DNA of 6,861 bases from Rhodoferax sp. UBA5149 (GCF_002413825.1 NZ_DHXT01000155.1:1-6861); one strand, 5' to 3'; counted from the first letter of the stretch, positions 1 through 5,825 are shown. Numbers and translations: made by a program. Notes: generated by a model from the letters alone, not told the origin.

Positions 1-446
1 TAGCCCCATTTCCACTGCATGCCGGTCGCCTTGATGGTGAGGTCGGCGTTGGTCGTGTCCTTCATCGCCACCACCACTTTGGTGGCCGGCAGCGCCATCA
101 GAATCACAATGATGAAAGGCACCACGGTCCAGACGATTTCCACCGTCACCGATTCATGGAAATTGGCCGCCTTGTGACCCACCGACTTGCGGTGCTTCCA
201 GATGGAATAAAACATCACGGCAAACACGGCCACAAAGATCACCGTGCAAAGAATCAGCATGAACCAGTGAAGCCAGGCCTGCTCTTCGGCAATTTTGGTG
301 ACCGGCGGGTGCATATTCAGCTGGTGAACCGCCGGTCCGCCCGGCAAATCGTTCACGGCATACGCCGCAGTGAAAACCACCGTGCCGGCCCAAGCACTGG
401 CCGCCAGCAGCATGCCCGCCAATTTATTGAAAATGCTCTTCATCAT
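1..446 (-). CDS. coxB: Cytochrome c oxidase subunit II, N-terminal part (cut by window edge)
   Basis: This is subunit II of the aa3-type cytochrome c oxidase. In the family it anchors in the inner membrane and takes electrons from cytochrome c through a CuA centre on its periplasmic C-terminal domain. About 148 residues are visible. A hydrophobic N-terminus at residues 10-30 looks like a signal peptide. The two membrane helices of the subunit II N-terminal domain lie at about 58-80 and 103-121, separated by a KHRK loop and the typical VEIVWTVVP motif (102-110). The MQWKWGY segment at 143-149 marks the start of the cupredoxin domain. The CuA ligands lie outside the window. The start could be either of two adjacent ATGs (446 or 443), and the Shine-Dalgarno sequence is weak (a GAAAAAGTGAG stretch just upstream). 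Directly upstream is the DUF2244 remnant. Identification is secure; the exact start is not. Confidence 0.95.
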   Translation of the reverse strand, partial: MMKSIFNKLAGMLLAASAWAGTVVFTAAYAVNDLPGGPAVHQLNMHPPVTKIAEEQAWLHWFMLILCTVIFVAVFAVMFYSIWKHRKSVGHKAANFHESVTVEIVWTVVPFIIVILMALPATKVVVAMKDTTNADLTIKATGMQWKWG

Positions 447-464
447 GCTCACTTTTTCATTGCC

Positions 465-774
465 TCAAATTAACCAAATCTGACCCGACATCTCAATCAA
501 CAATCGGTCGCCCCATCTCGGCGCCACACGAATCCATTCGCGACGGACCCCGGCACGCCACAGCTTGCCAGCGTTTTCAAGCGCCGCCACGAGGCATTCA
601 GCCCGAAAGTAAATTCGCTCGCCATCCGTGGCACGCCGGGCGTATGGAAAAAAACCAGAACCGACGGCCAGCAATACCAGCCACGCAGACAACAGAACGA
701 GTGCAATTGCGTCGCAAGAACCAGCGAATGCTCTTGCCTTGCGCTGCCACAAAGCGAAAGACCATGCCGGTCAT
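465..774 (-). pseudogene. Broken DUF2244 family membrane protein gene (frameshift and deletions)
   Basis: Two overlapping reading frames together resemble a DUF2244 integral membrane protein as I remember the family. Frame A starts at the ATG at 774 (MTGMVFRF...), carries the conserved-looking RWFLRRNC segment, and stops at 598-600. Frame B, offset by one base, has no good start. It holds a hydrophobic stretch (LVLLSAWLVLLAVGSGFF), then YARRATDGERI, then REWIRVAP and GDRLLIEMSGQ, and ends at 465. In intact family members these blocks lie in one frame of roughly 140-165 residues, with two helices in the middle and a C-terminal segment after the SGQ/SRG-like motif. Here most of the first helix and the C-terminal tail appear lost, and the frame is broken. 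Third-position GC in frame B is visibly lower than in the neighbours. From memory, DUF2244 genes commonly sit just upstream of coxB in Burkholderiales, which supports the reading. The alternative is a small unrelated protein read from a TTG at 752. Confidence 0.65.
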
Positions 775-852
775 GCGTTACACCTGCTGAACACCATTCC
801 GAACAAGTTCCGAACGCAAAAGTCAGAGACGCCCCCAACCGTTGCGCCCATT

Positions 853-890
853 ATTGTAGCCCACGCGTTTTGGAGCTTTTGCGGTGTCAA
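853..890 (-). promoter_or_regulatory. Possible promoter for the DUF2244 remnant / coxB
   Basis: On the minus strand there is a TTGACA (plus-strand 885-890) and a TACAAT (853-858), both near-consensus hexamers. The gap between them is 26 bases, too long for a normal sigma-70 promoter, so they may not work as a pair. TACAAT alone is a good -10 candidate upstream of the start at 774. The rest of the interval between the methyltransferase stop (900) and 774 shows no gene. Confidence 0.3.
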
Positions 891-899
891 GCCCTTTTC

Positions 900-1787
900 T
901 CAAGGATTCCGCGGATAACTTTTGCGCTGGTTCAAAGTTTCACGCATTTGCGCCAGCGAAAACGTGGTTTCAGGGCGCACATCGAGACGGGGCTGGGGCT
1001 TGAAGGCATGGCCGTAGATGACCTCGAAGGTCAGCTGGAGCGGCGCGCTGGCCAGCGCCTGGTGCAATTGATCGCGCCATCGCCGTCCGCGCAAAGCGGG
1101 GAAACGCTGCGGATGCAAATTGCGTCCCAGGCCGCGCAGCTCTTCGAGCAGCCGCTGCGGCGTCTCGAATGTCAGGGTGATACGCTCCATGTCCATCACC
1201 GGTTCGGCAAAACCGGCGGCGGCCAGCATGTCGCCCCAATCGTGCATGTCGGTGAACTCATGCGAGGGCGCCGGCCAGCCCAATGATTGATAACGCCCGC
1301 GCAGCTCTTGCAAGGTGTCCGGCCCCAGGCAGGAAAACATCACAAAACCATCCACCGCCAGCGCGCGATGCCACTGCGCCATCATGGCTTGCGGATCGTC
1401 CGTCATGTGCAGCGCCATATTGGCCCACAGCATTTGCACGGCGCCATCGGTCGGCGGCGCAAAACGTGTGGACTTGGCCGTCCATCGGGCCGGATGCCAC
1501 CAGGATTTGGCGATTGTTTTTGCGGCGTACTCTTCCTTGGCTTCGTGGGCCTCCATCACAAAACACTGCGCCTGCGGATAACGCCGTGCCAACAAGGCAT
1601 GCGCCTGCAGGCCGCCGCGCACGGGCTCCCAGTGCACCCAGCTTTGGGGTTGGCACTTGATCCATTCGAGTCGCTCTTCCATGCGCCGGGCCACCTCCTC
1701 ATGCAGCCACGGGGACGGCCCGGCAGGCATGTGTTGCCAGCGCCGGGCAGCTTGGGGGTCGATGGTGGGGGGACGCTCGGTAGACAT
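900..1787 (-). CDS. BioC-like SAM-dependent methyltransferase (putative malonyl-ACP O-methyltransferase)
   Basis: The 295-residue product resembles BioC, which methylates the free carboxyl of malonyl-ACP at the start of pimelate (biotin) synthesis. The match is seen in LWANMALHMTDDPQ (120-133), the FSCLGPDTLQELR block (151-163), the DWGDMLAAAGF segment (183-193) and LRGLGRNLHP (217-226). The N-terminal SAM-binding loop, normally DxGxGxG, is altered to WEPVRGGLQAHALLARRYPQAQ-like sequence at 53-74. SAM binding or activity therefore cannot be assumed. I chose the ATG at 1787 because the open frame beyond it runs into divergent comF and shows no conserved character. No Shine-Dalgarno sequence is visible, and a TATACT -10 candidate lies at 1814-1819 on this strand. 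No other biotin gene is in the window, so the function may differ from BioC. Confidence 0.75.
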   Translation of the reverse strand: MSTERPPTIDPQAARRWQHMPAGPSPWLHEEVARRMEERLEWIKCQPQSWVHWEPVRGGLQAHALLARRYPQAQCFVMEAHEAKEEYAAKTIAKSWWHPARWTAKSTRFAPPTDGAVQMLWANMALHMTDDPQAMMAQWHRALAVDGFVMFSCLGPDTLQELRGRYQSLGWPAPSHEFTDMHDWGDMLAAAGFAEPVMDMERITLTFETPQRLLEELRGLGRNLHPQRFPALRGRRWRDQLHQALASAPLQLTFEVIYGHAFKPQPRLDVRPETTFSLAQMRETLNQRKSYPRNP

Positions 1788-1813
1788 GGTGTGGGCTGGG
1801 GTGTAGTCGCCAG

Positions 1814-1819
1814 AGTATA
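1814..1819 (-). promoter_or_regulatory. -10 candidate for the BioC-like gene
   Basis: TATACT reads on the minus strand here, about 26 bases before the ATG at 1787. It would give a leader of roughly 20 bases. It overlaps the opposite-strand TATATT used for comF, so the two divergent promoters may compete. No clear -35 hexamer is present at 16-18 bases. Confidence 0.4.
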
Positions 1820-1821
1820 TT
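1816..1821 (+). promoter_or_regulatory. -10 candidate for comF with leaderless spacing
   Basis: TATATT lies exactly six bases before the comF ATG at 1828. With the usual 6-7 base distance from -10 to the start of transcription, the mRNA would begin at or next to the ATG. There is no Shine-Dalgarno sequence. No convincing -35 is visible in the GC-rich sequence upstream. Confidence 0.4.
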
Positions 1822-1827
1822 GACTCG

Positions 1828-2523
1828 ATGTTTCCTGGACTGCTCAAAGGGATGTTGGATGCGCTGCCCAGCCAGTGCATGGTGTGCCACGCCTGGCCGA
1901 CGCAGCCGGTTTGCGAGGCCTGCGTGAACCGTTTCGCCCAGCCGCAGCCGCGCTGTTCGACCTGCGCCCTGCCGGTGCCTTTGGGCCTCAGACAATGCGG
2001 CGCCTGCGTCAAGACCCCGCCGCCGCTGGACGCCTGCCTGGCCGCCGTGTCTTACACCTACCCCTGGTCCGATTTGATTGTGGGCTACAAATTCCACCAA
2101 CATCCGGGCCACGCGAGCGCCTTTGCCTTGTTGCTGCGCAGCGCCCCATGGGTGGAACCGGCCCTGGACGCCGCCGACGCCGTGCTGCCCATGCCGCTGT
2201 CAAGAACCCGTCTGCAGACGCGCGGCTTCAACCAGGCGCTGACACTGGCCAGGCAGCTCGCGTCCGAAAAAACAGACAGTCGCCTGCTGCTTCGCATCAA
2301 GGACACGCCGCCCCAGAGCTCGCTCCAGCGCAGCGAGCGGCTGGCCAGCGTGCGGGATGCGTTTGCGGTGGAACCCCTGCTGCTCAAGCGGCTCAAGGGG
2401 GCACGACTGGTGCTGGTGGACGATGTCATGACCAGCGGCGCCTCGCTCTTTGCCGCCGCACGGGTGTTGCGCGCGGCCGGTGCGGCGCATATCACCGGGC
2501 TGGTCATCGCGCGCACCGAATAA
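1828..2523 (+). CDS. comF: ComF family phosphoribosyltransferase-like protein
   Basis: This 231-residue protein belongs to the ComF/GntX family, named for a late competence protein thought to help single-stranded DNA uptake or processing in the cytoplasm. In non-competent bacteria its role is unclear. The N-terminal double zinc ribbon is complete, with four CxxC pairs at C17/C20, C29/C32, C43/C46 and C57/C60. The GYKFH segment at 86-90 precedes the phosphoribosyltransferase domain. That domain has the RGFNQA motif near 132 and the PRPP-binding loop VDDVMTSGAS at 197-206. Length is normal for the family. The start at 1828 leaves the first CxxC intact and has no Shine-Dalgarno sequence. It is divergent from the BioC-like gene with 40 bases between, and is followed closely by trmL, with which it probably shares a transcript. 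Confidence 0.92.
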   Translation: MFPGLLKGMLDALPSQCMVCHAWPTQPVCEACVNRFAQPQPRCSTCALPVPLGLRQCGACVKTPPPLDACLAAVSYTYPWSDLIVGYKFHQHPGHASAFALLLRSAPWVEPALDAADAVLPMPLSRTRLQTRGFNQALTLARQLASEKTDSRLLLRIKDTPPQSSLQRSERLASVRDAFAVEPLLLKRLKGARLVLVDDVMTSGASLFAAARVLRAAGAAHITGLVIARTE

Positions 2524-2532
2524 CATTGCCCC

Positions 2533-3021
2533 ATGTTTCATATCGTCCTGGTCGAACCCGAAATCCCGCCCAACACCGGCAACATCATCCGCCTGTCGGC
2601 CAACACCGGCTGCACCCTGCACCTGATTGAGCCGCTTGGATTTTCAATGGACGACAAGCACATGCGCCGCGCCGGGCTGGACTACCACGAGTACGCTGAA
2701 CTCAAACGCCATGCCAGCTGGCAGGCCTTTCTGGACACCGAACAGCCGACATCTGAGCGCATGTTCGCCCTGTCAACGCGCGCCACCCGAGGCGTGCATG
2801 ACGCGCAGTTTGCCGCGGGCGACTGGCTGGTGTTTGGTTCGGAAACACACGGACTGTCCGAAGCGGTGCGCCAATCGTTTGCCCCGTCCCAGGGCCTGAA
2901 GCTGCCCATGGTGGCGGGCCAGCGCAGCCTGAATTTGTCCAACGCCGTCGCCGTCACGGTGTTTGAGGCGTGGCGGCAAAACGGGTTTGGTTCAGCCAGC
3001 GGTACGCCCATCGGCCTCTAG
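2533..3021 (+). CDS. trmL: tRNA (cytidine(34)-2'-O)-methyltransferase
   Basis: TrmL is a SPOUT-class (trefoil knot) enzyme that uses SAM to 2'-O-methylate the wobble base of tRNA-Leu isoacceptors. The 162-residue length fits the family (about 155-160). All three SpoU motifs are visible: PEIPPNTGNIIRLSANTG at 9-26, FGSETHGLS at 101-109 and RSLNLSNAVAV at 131-141. The glycine-rich knot sequences are intact, so it should be active. The ATG at 2533 is 9 bases after the comF stop and has no Shine-Dalgarno sequence, so translation is probably coupled to comF. The C-terminal tail after about residue 150 is low in conservation. The gene ends 17 bases from the convergent LysR gene, with no hairpin terminator between them. 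Confidence 0.95.
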   Translation: MFHIVLVEPEIPPNTGNIIRLSANTGCTLHLIEPLGFSMDDKHMRRAGLDYHEYAELKRHASWQAFLDTEQPTSERMFALSTRATRGVHDAQFAAGDWLVFGSETHGLSEAVRQSFAPSQGLKLPMVAGQRSLNLSNAVAVTVFEAWRQNGFGSASGTPIGL

Positions 3022-3038
3022 GCCAAAGCGCAGCGCCA

Positions 3039-3968
3039 TCAAGCGCTTGTCGGGCGCCGCAATAGCGACGGCGCCCACTCGCTGACGAAGTCCAGAAAAG
3101 CACGGGTACGGGCCGGTATCAGTTTGCGCGAGGGCACCGCCGCGTAGACTGTCAATCGCCCAAAAATCCAATCTGGCAGCAGATGCACCAGCTCGCCCGT
3201 TTCCAGTTGCCGGGACACCAGCAGGCGTGACAGGACCGCGATTCCGGCACCGTCGAGCGCTGCGCGGTACAGAACGTCAAAACTGACCGACTGCAAAGCC
3301 ACCTGCATCTCCACGTCCACCGGCTCCAATGTCCCCGGCAAGTGCGACAGGCGCAGACGCCGACTGGTGGATCCACCCCCCTGTTGCCAGGGAAACTTCA
3401 GGTAGTCACGTTGCGCCAGATCCTGCGGCGTGAGCGGTGTTCCGGTACGCTTCAAATAGTCGGGCGAGGCGCAGACGATCCATTCTGTAGTGGCCAGAGG
3501 CCTCGCCACCACGTTGGCGTCGTAGCCCTCGTCCACGGCCATGAAAGTCATGTCGAACTCATCCACCCGCGATTGGGGAAAGGGGTCGATCGCGATCTCC
3601 AACGAGACTTTGGGATAACGCTCGCGCCATTTGGCGATCAAGGGCGCCAGGTAATAGGATGCCAGCACGGAGGACGTCACGACACGAATCGTGCCTTGCA
3701 ACTCTTGCGTGCTAGAGCCCACAGCCGCCTCGGCATCGTCAATTTCGTTCAAAATGCCGCGCACGCGCAGCAAATAGGCCTCACCCACTTCGGTCAGCGC
3801 CAGTTTACGGGTGGTACGGTGCATCAGCCGTGCGCCCAGATGCTGCTCCAGATCGCCAAACAGACGGGTCACGCCTGCGGGCGACATGTCCATGGCACGG
3901 GCTGCGGCGGCAAAGCCCCCTTCATCGACCACACGCTGAAACACCCGCATTGATAAAAGACGGTCCAT
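3039..3968 (-). CDS. LysR family transcriptional regulator
   Basis: This 309-residue regulator has the usual LysR plan. The N-terminal winged helix-turn-helix (1-60) carries FQRVVDEGGFAAAARAMDMS and the RLFGDLEQHLGARLMHR segment, with TEVGEAYL following. A linker helix runs through about residue 88. A periplasmic-binding-protein-like effector domain runs from about 92 to 300, starting GTIRVV. It resembles the large group of Proteobacterial regulators with the MDRL...F start, for which effectors are usually unknown, so I give no target. The start at 3968 gives the standard LysR N-terminus and no Shine-Dalgarno sequence is obvious. A T-N11-A inverted repeat 34 bases upstream suggests autoregulation and perhaps control of the divergent small exported protein gene at 4184. 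Confidence 0.93.
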   Translation of the reverse strand: MDRLLSMRVFQRVVDEGGFAAAARAMDMSPAGVTRLFGDLEQHLGARLMHRTTRKLALTEVGEAYLLRVRGILNEIDDAEAAVGSSTQELQGTIRVVTSSVLASYYLAPLIAKWRERYPKVSLEIAIDPFPQSRVDEFDMTFMAVDEGYDANVVARPLATTEWIVCASPDYLKRTGTPLTPQDLAQRDYLKFPWQQGGGSTSRRLRLSHLPGTLEPVDVEMQVALQSVSFDVLYRAALDGAGIAVLSRLLVSRQLETGELVHLLPDWIFGRLTVYAAVPSRKLIPARTRAFLDFVSEWAPSLLRRPTSA

Positions 3969-4001
3969 GGCTAAAACAAATAGATTTGGAGTTGCTGGAT
4001 T

Positions 4002-4018
4002 ATTGCAGTTTTAGCAAT
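4002..4018. promoter_or_regulatory. LysR-type T-N11-A operator
   Basis: ATTGC-N7-GCAAT is a perfect 5-base inverted repeat that contains the T-N11-A core of LysR regulator sites. It lies in the 215-base gap between the LysR gene and the divergent exported-protein gene, centred about 41 bases from the LysR start codon. That position suits autoregulation. Binding is inferred from motif and position only. Confidence 0.55.
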
Positions 4019-4030
4019 GGTTAATTACTG

Positions 4031-4040
4031 ACCATATGGT
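4031..4040. repeat. 10-base perfect palindrome ACCATATGGT
   Basis: This short perfect palindrome in the same intergenic region is followed by an A/T-rich run (TTTTTAAAA). It could be a second regulator half-site or part of a promoter for the gene at 4184, since TATGGT at 4035-4040 is a weak -10 form. At this length chance is a real alternative. Confidence 0.25.
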
Positions 4041-4171
4041 TTTTAAAACACCTCTCCCCGCCTAAACTTCAGTCCATCGATGAGCCGAAACCACATAGAC
4101 GACTCACCGAGGCTGGACAAGACGAGAGCTTTTTGATGCCCGCCCTGCCTGGAAATGTCTATCAACTTTTG

Positions 4172-4177
4172 AAGGAA
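4172..4177 (+). promoter_or_regulatory. Ribosome binding site fixing the start at 4184
   Basis: AAGGAA lies six bases before the ATG at 4184. It selects this start over the in-frame ATGs at 4133 and 4136, which would put 17 non-conserved residues in front of a clear signal peptide. Confidence 0.8.
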
Positions 4178-4183
4178 ACCATC

Positions 4184-4546
4184 ATGAAAACCAAGTTCGC
4201 CGCAACCGCTTTGATCCTCGCCACCGGCCTGATCGCAGGTACCAGCTTCGCTGCCACCTCCCCCAACAGCGACGCGTCCTTCTATGACTTCGCAGCAATT
4301 CCGAGCACTCTGACCCGCGAAGCCGTTCAGTCTGAGTACCTGGCGGCACGGAAAAACGGCACATTGCCCAAGCAAAGCGCGACAGCTGCGGTTGCTTTGA
4401 TGTCTGGACACAGCGACGCGGCAACTCCGAGCACCGTGACCCGTGAAGCCGTTCAGTCCGAGTACCTGGCGGCACGGAAAAATGGCGCATTGCCCAAGCA
4501 AAGCGTGACAGCTGCAGTTGCTTTCATGTCTGGACGCAGTGTGTAA
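4184..4546 (+). CDS. Small exported protein with two tandem 42-residue units (DUF4148-like)
   Basis: The 120-residue product starts with a classic signal peptide: MKTK, a hydrophobic core to about residue 19, and a likely cut after SFA near residue 24. The mature part therefore acts in the periplasm or outside the cell. It holds a short linker and two near-identical units, residues 38-79 and 80-119. Each has a charged, probably helical TREAVQSEYLAARKNG segment followed by LPKQS and an alanine-rich stretch. This resembles the small DUF4148-type proteins common in Burkholderiales, which have no established function; the family assignment is from memory and tentative. The gene has a good Shine-Dalgarno sequence and its own terminator, so it is a single-gene unit. 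It is divergent from a LysR gene that may control it. No enzymatic motif is visible. Confidence 0.85.
   Translation: MKTKFAATALILATGLIAGTSFAATSPNSDASFYDFAAIPSTLTREAVQSEYLAARKNGTLPKQSATAAVALMSGHSDAATPSTVTREAVQSEYLAARKNGALPKQSVTAAVAFMSGRSV
4295..4540 (+). repeat. In-frame tandem duplication, 126-base period, two copies
   Basis: Bases 4295-4414 align with 4421-4540 without gaps, with 12 mismatches in 120 (90% identity by hand count). The period is 126 bases (42 codons). Of the 40 aligned codons, 34 encode the same residue; six differences are silent and six change the residue. The longest exact shared run is 23 bases, enough to allow slippage or recombination. Confidence 0.95.
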
Positions 4547-4570
4547 AGCCAAGCCTCTGCGCTTCTCTGA

Positions 4571-4597
4571 AAACCCGCCATGATGGCGGGTTTTTTT
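4571..4597. terminator. Rho-independent terminator, probably bidirectional
   Basis: A 10-base-pair stem AAACCCGCCA / TGGCGGGTTT with a three-base TGA loop is followed by a T run (4591-4597). It lies 24 bases after the exported-protein stop on the plus strand. The matching A run on the left means it could also end transcription from the maoC-like gene, whose stop is at 4616 on the minus strand. Confidence 0.92.
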
Positions 4598-4615
4598 CGT
4601 CTCAAAGAAACGTGG

Positions 4616-5071
4616 TTACGGGTAATGCCGCGCCATGGACTCGGCGACGCACACCGGTTTGACAGCGCCTTCACGCTCGATCGCCACTTCCCAGCTCATT
4701 TGTGAGCCGCCGTTGTCTATGGGCTCGCTTTTGAGCAGCTTCATGCGGGCGCGCAGGCGGCTGCCCACCGGCACCGGCGCCATGAAGCGCACCTTGTTCA
4801 GGCCGTAATTGACGCCCATGCGGGTTTCCACAATTTTCATGGACGACTCAAAAAACCTGGGAATCAGCGACAGCGTCAAAAAACCGTGCGCAATCGGGCC
4901 ACCAAAGGGCCCGGCTTTGGCTCTCTCAACGTCGACATGAATCCACTGGTGGTCGCCAGTGGCTTGCGCAAACTGGTTGACCTGCTCTTGCGTGATGGTG
5001 ATCCAGTCGGAGACGGTGACTTCCTGTCCGGCAAGGCTTGACAGTTCGGCGAGGGTTTGGAATGTTTTCAT
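4616..5071 (-). CDS. MaoC-like (R)-specific enoyl-CoA hydratase family protein
   Basis: This is a 151-residue hot-dog-fold protein of the MaoC/NodN type. Members hydrate enoyl-CoA to (R)-3-hydroxyacyl-CoA or act on related acyl thioesters in the cytoplasm. The hydratase-2 motif is visible as FAQATGDHQWIHVD at 34-47, with the catalytic Asp40/His45 pair in place. It is followed by GPFGGPIAHGFLTLSL at 54-69, the conserved substrate-tunnel segment. The start is the ATG at 5071, giving a normal family length. There is no Shine-Dalgarno sequence; a TACAGT hexamer lies six bases upstream. No fatty-acid or polyhydroxyalkanoate genes are adjacent, so the substrate is unknown. It is transcribed in the same direction as parA but 95 bases away, with its own candidate promoter and operator between them. 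Confidence 0.92.
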   Translation of the reverse strand: MKTFQTLAELSSLAGQEVTVSDWITITQEQVNQFAQATGDHQWIHVDVERAKAGPFGGPIAHGFLTLSLIPRFFESSMKIVETRMGVNYGLNKVRFMAPVPVGSRLRARMKLLKSEPIDNGGSQMSWEVAIEREGAVKPVCVAESMARHYP

Positions 5072-5077
5072 GAGCCC

Positions 5078-5083
5078 ACTGTA
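5078..5083 (-). promoter_or_regulatory. -10 candidate for the maoC-like gene with leaderless spacing
   Basis: TACAGT on the minus strand ends exactly six bases before the ATG at 5071. Transcription would start at or beside the start codon. The -35 region would fall at about 5101-5107, touching the inverted repeat at 5103-5122. Confidence 0.4.
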
Positions 5084-5102
5084 GCGATGTGCGGTTGAAT
5101 CG

Positions 5103-5122
5103 TTTGTCAGCTGCGTGACAAA
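5103..5122. promoter_or_regulatory. Operator-like inverted repeat TTTGTCA-N6-TGACAAA
   Basis: A perfect 7-base inverted repeat with a 6-base spacer lies 32-51 bases upstream of the maoC-like start, at or just upstream of its likely -35. The size and symmetry fit a dimeric helix-turn-helix regulator (TetR, GntR or similar). There is no T run after it on either strand, so it is not a normal terminator for parA. The regulator is not identifiable from the window. Confidence 0.55.
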
Positions 5123-5166
5123 GTGGCGGCAGCGACATCAAACGAGCTGGCGCCGTCCTCCACCCA

Positions 5167-5784
5167 TCAAGTCTCCAGCCACTCACAGATCGCCTGCCAC
5201 TGCGCCAGGTCTTTTTCGACCCGGGCCGGCGCCACATCAAACAAGGTCAGGCCGCGGGCCGCCAGATGAATGTAGTTTTGCGTGTCGCGCAGGTAGCCCA
5301 ACACCGGCAAACCCAGGGTGTCGACAAATTCATGCAGTTTGTCGGCGGCGATGGTGCGCGCATCCACCCGCATGCCGACCACACCAATTTGCAGTTTGTC
5401 GTAGTGCTTGTTCTGCAGCAACTGATCGAGAAACGCCCGCGTGGCAAAAATATCGAAAATACTGGGCTGCAGGGGCACGATCACCTTGTTCGCGATTTTC
5501 ATCACGTCATTGAAGCGCCAGCCGTGCAGGCCCGCCGGGGTGTCCAGCACCACATGGCTCGCGCCTTTGGGTGGTTTGGCGACCAGGTCGGCACTCACGT
5601 CCCAAGTGGCGATGGGGCGCGCGGCGGCCGGGCGCAGCCCCAGCCACAGGCGCGAGGACTGCTGGCGGTCGGCGTCGCCCAGCATCACGGCCCGGCCCCG
5701 CGCCGCGTAATAGCCCGCAATATTGGTGGCTAGGGTGGACTTGCCCACACCGCCTTTTGGATTGGCAACCACGACCACTGGCAT
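5167..5784 (-). CDS. Orphan ParA/MinD family ATPase
   Basis: This 205-residue ATPase belongs to the ParA/MinD superfamily (deviant Walker A P-loop NTPases), which position DNA or protein cargo by ATP-dependent dimerisation on a surface. The deviant Walker A is KGGVGKST at 10-17, with both the signature lysine (K10) and the catalytic lysine (K15). The switch-like GDADRQQSS lies at 36-44 and the Walker B-like VVLDTPAG at 78-85. It is short, with no N-terminal DNA-binding domain and no MinD-type C-terminal amphipathic helix that I can see. No parB gene is adjacent on either side, so it is probably not the main chromosome partition ParA. Its cargo is unknown. A good AAGGAG sits six bases before the ATG. 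It is divergent from kefF with a 41-base gap. Confidence 0.9.
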   Translation of the reverse strand: MPVVVVANPKGGVGKSTLATNIAGYYAARGRAVMLGDADRQQSSRLWLGLRPAAARPIATWDVSADLVAKPPKGASHVVLDTPAGLHGWRFNDVMKIANKVIVPLQPSIFDIFATRAFLDQLLQNKHYDKLQIGVVGMRVDARTIAADKLHEFVDTLGLPVLGYLRDTQNYIHLAARGLTLFDVAPARVEKDLAQWQAICEWLET

Positions 5785-5790
5785 AAAGCG

Positions 5791-5796
5791 CTCCTT
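5791..5796 (-). promoter_or_regulatory. Ribosome binding site of the ParA-like gene
   Basis: AAGGAG on the minus strand, six bases before the ATG at 5784, fixes that start. It contrasts with the divergent kefF and the downstream maoC-like gene, which have none. Confidence 0.85.
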
Positions 5797-5813
5797 GATA
5801 TTGAACTTTGCGC

Positions 5814-5819
5814 TATGTT
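5814..5819 (+). promoter_or_regulatory. -10 candidate for kefF with leaderless spacing
   Basis: TATGTT ends exactly six bases before the ATG at 5826, the same geometry seen before comF and the maoC-like gene. A TTGATA at 5795-5800 is too close (13 bases) to be a standard -35, so the promoter call is tentative. Confidence 0.35.
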
Positions 5820-5825
5820 AGCGGT

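Noticed and set aside
853..890. TTGACA and TACAAT as one sigma-70 promoter
   Set aside because: The 26-base spacer is far from the usual 16-18. Kept only as a low-confidence site, with TACAAT possibly used alone.
628..918. Plus-strand 96-codon frame in the gap upstream of coxB
   Set aside because: There is no signal, domain or good ribosome site, and the opposite strand carries the DUF2244-like blocks.
1875..2630. 251-codon plus-strand frame overlapping comF
   Set aside because: ComF in another frame has all zinc and PRPP motifs. This frame is Arg/Ala/Pro-rich without motifs, as expected for an off-frame reading.
3342..3953. Long open frame on the plus strand (203 codons) opposite the LysR gene
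   Set aside because: It lies wholly antisense to a well-supported LysR protein and its product is rich in His, Arg and Gly with no recognisable domain. It is a shadow frame of high-GC coding sequence.
4070..4118. Possible structured leader before the exported-protein gene (GTCC...GGAC and AGCC...GGCT)
   Set aside because: The complementary segments pair only with a 7-base bulge and a long loop. There is no match to a riboswitch I know, and chance pairing is likely.
5103..5122. Inverted repeat as the terminator of the ParA-like gene
   Set aside because: The stem is AT-rich at its base and has no T run on the minus strand. Its place at the -35 of the next gene fits an operator better.
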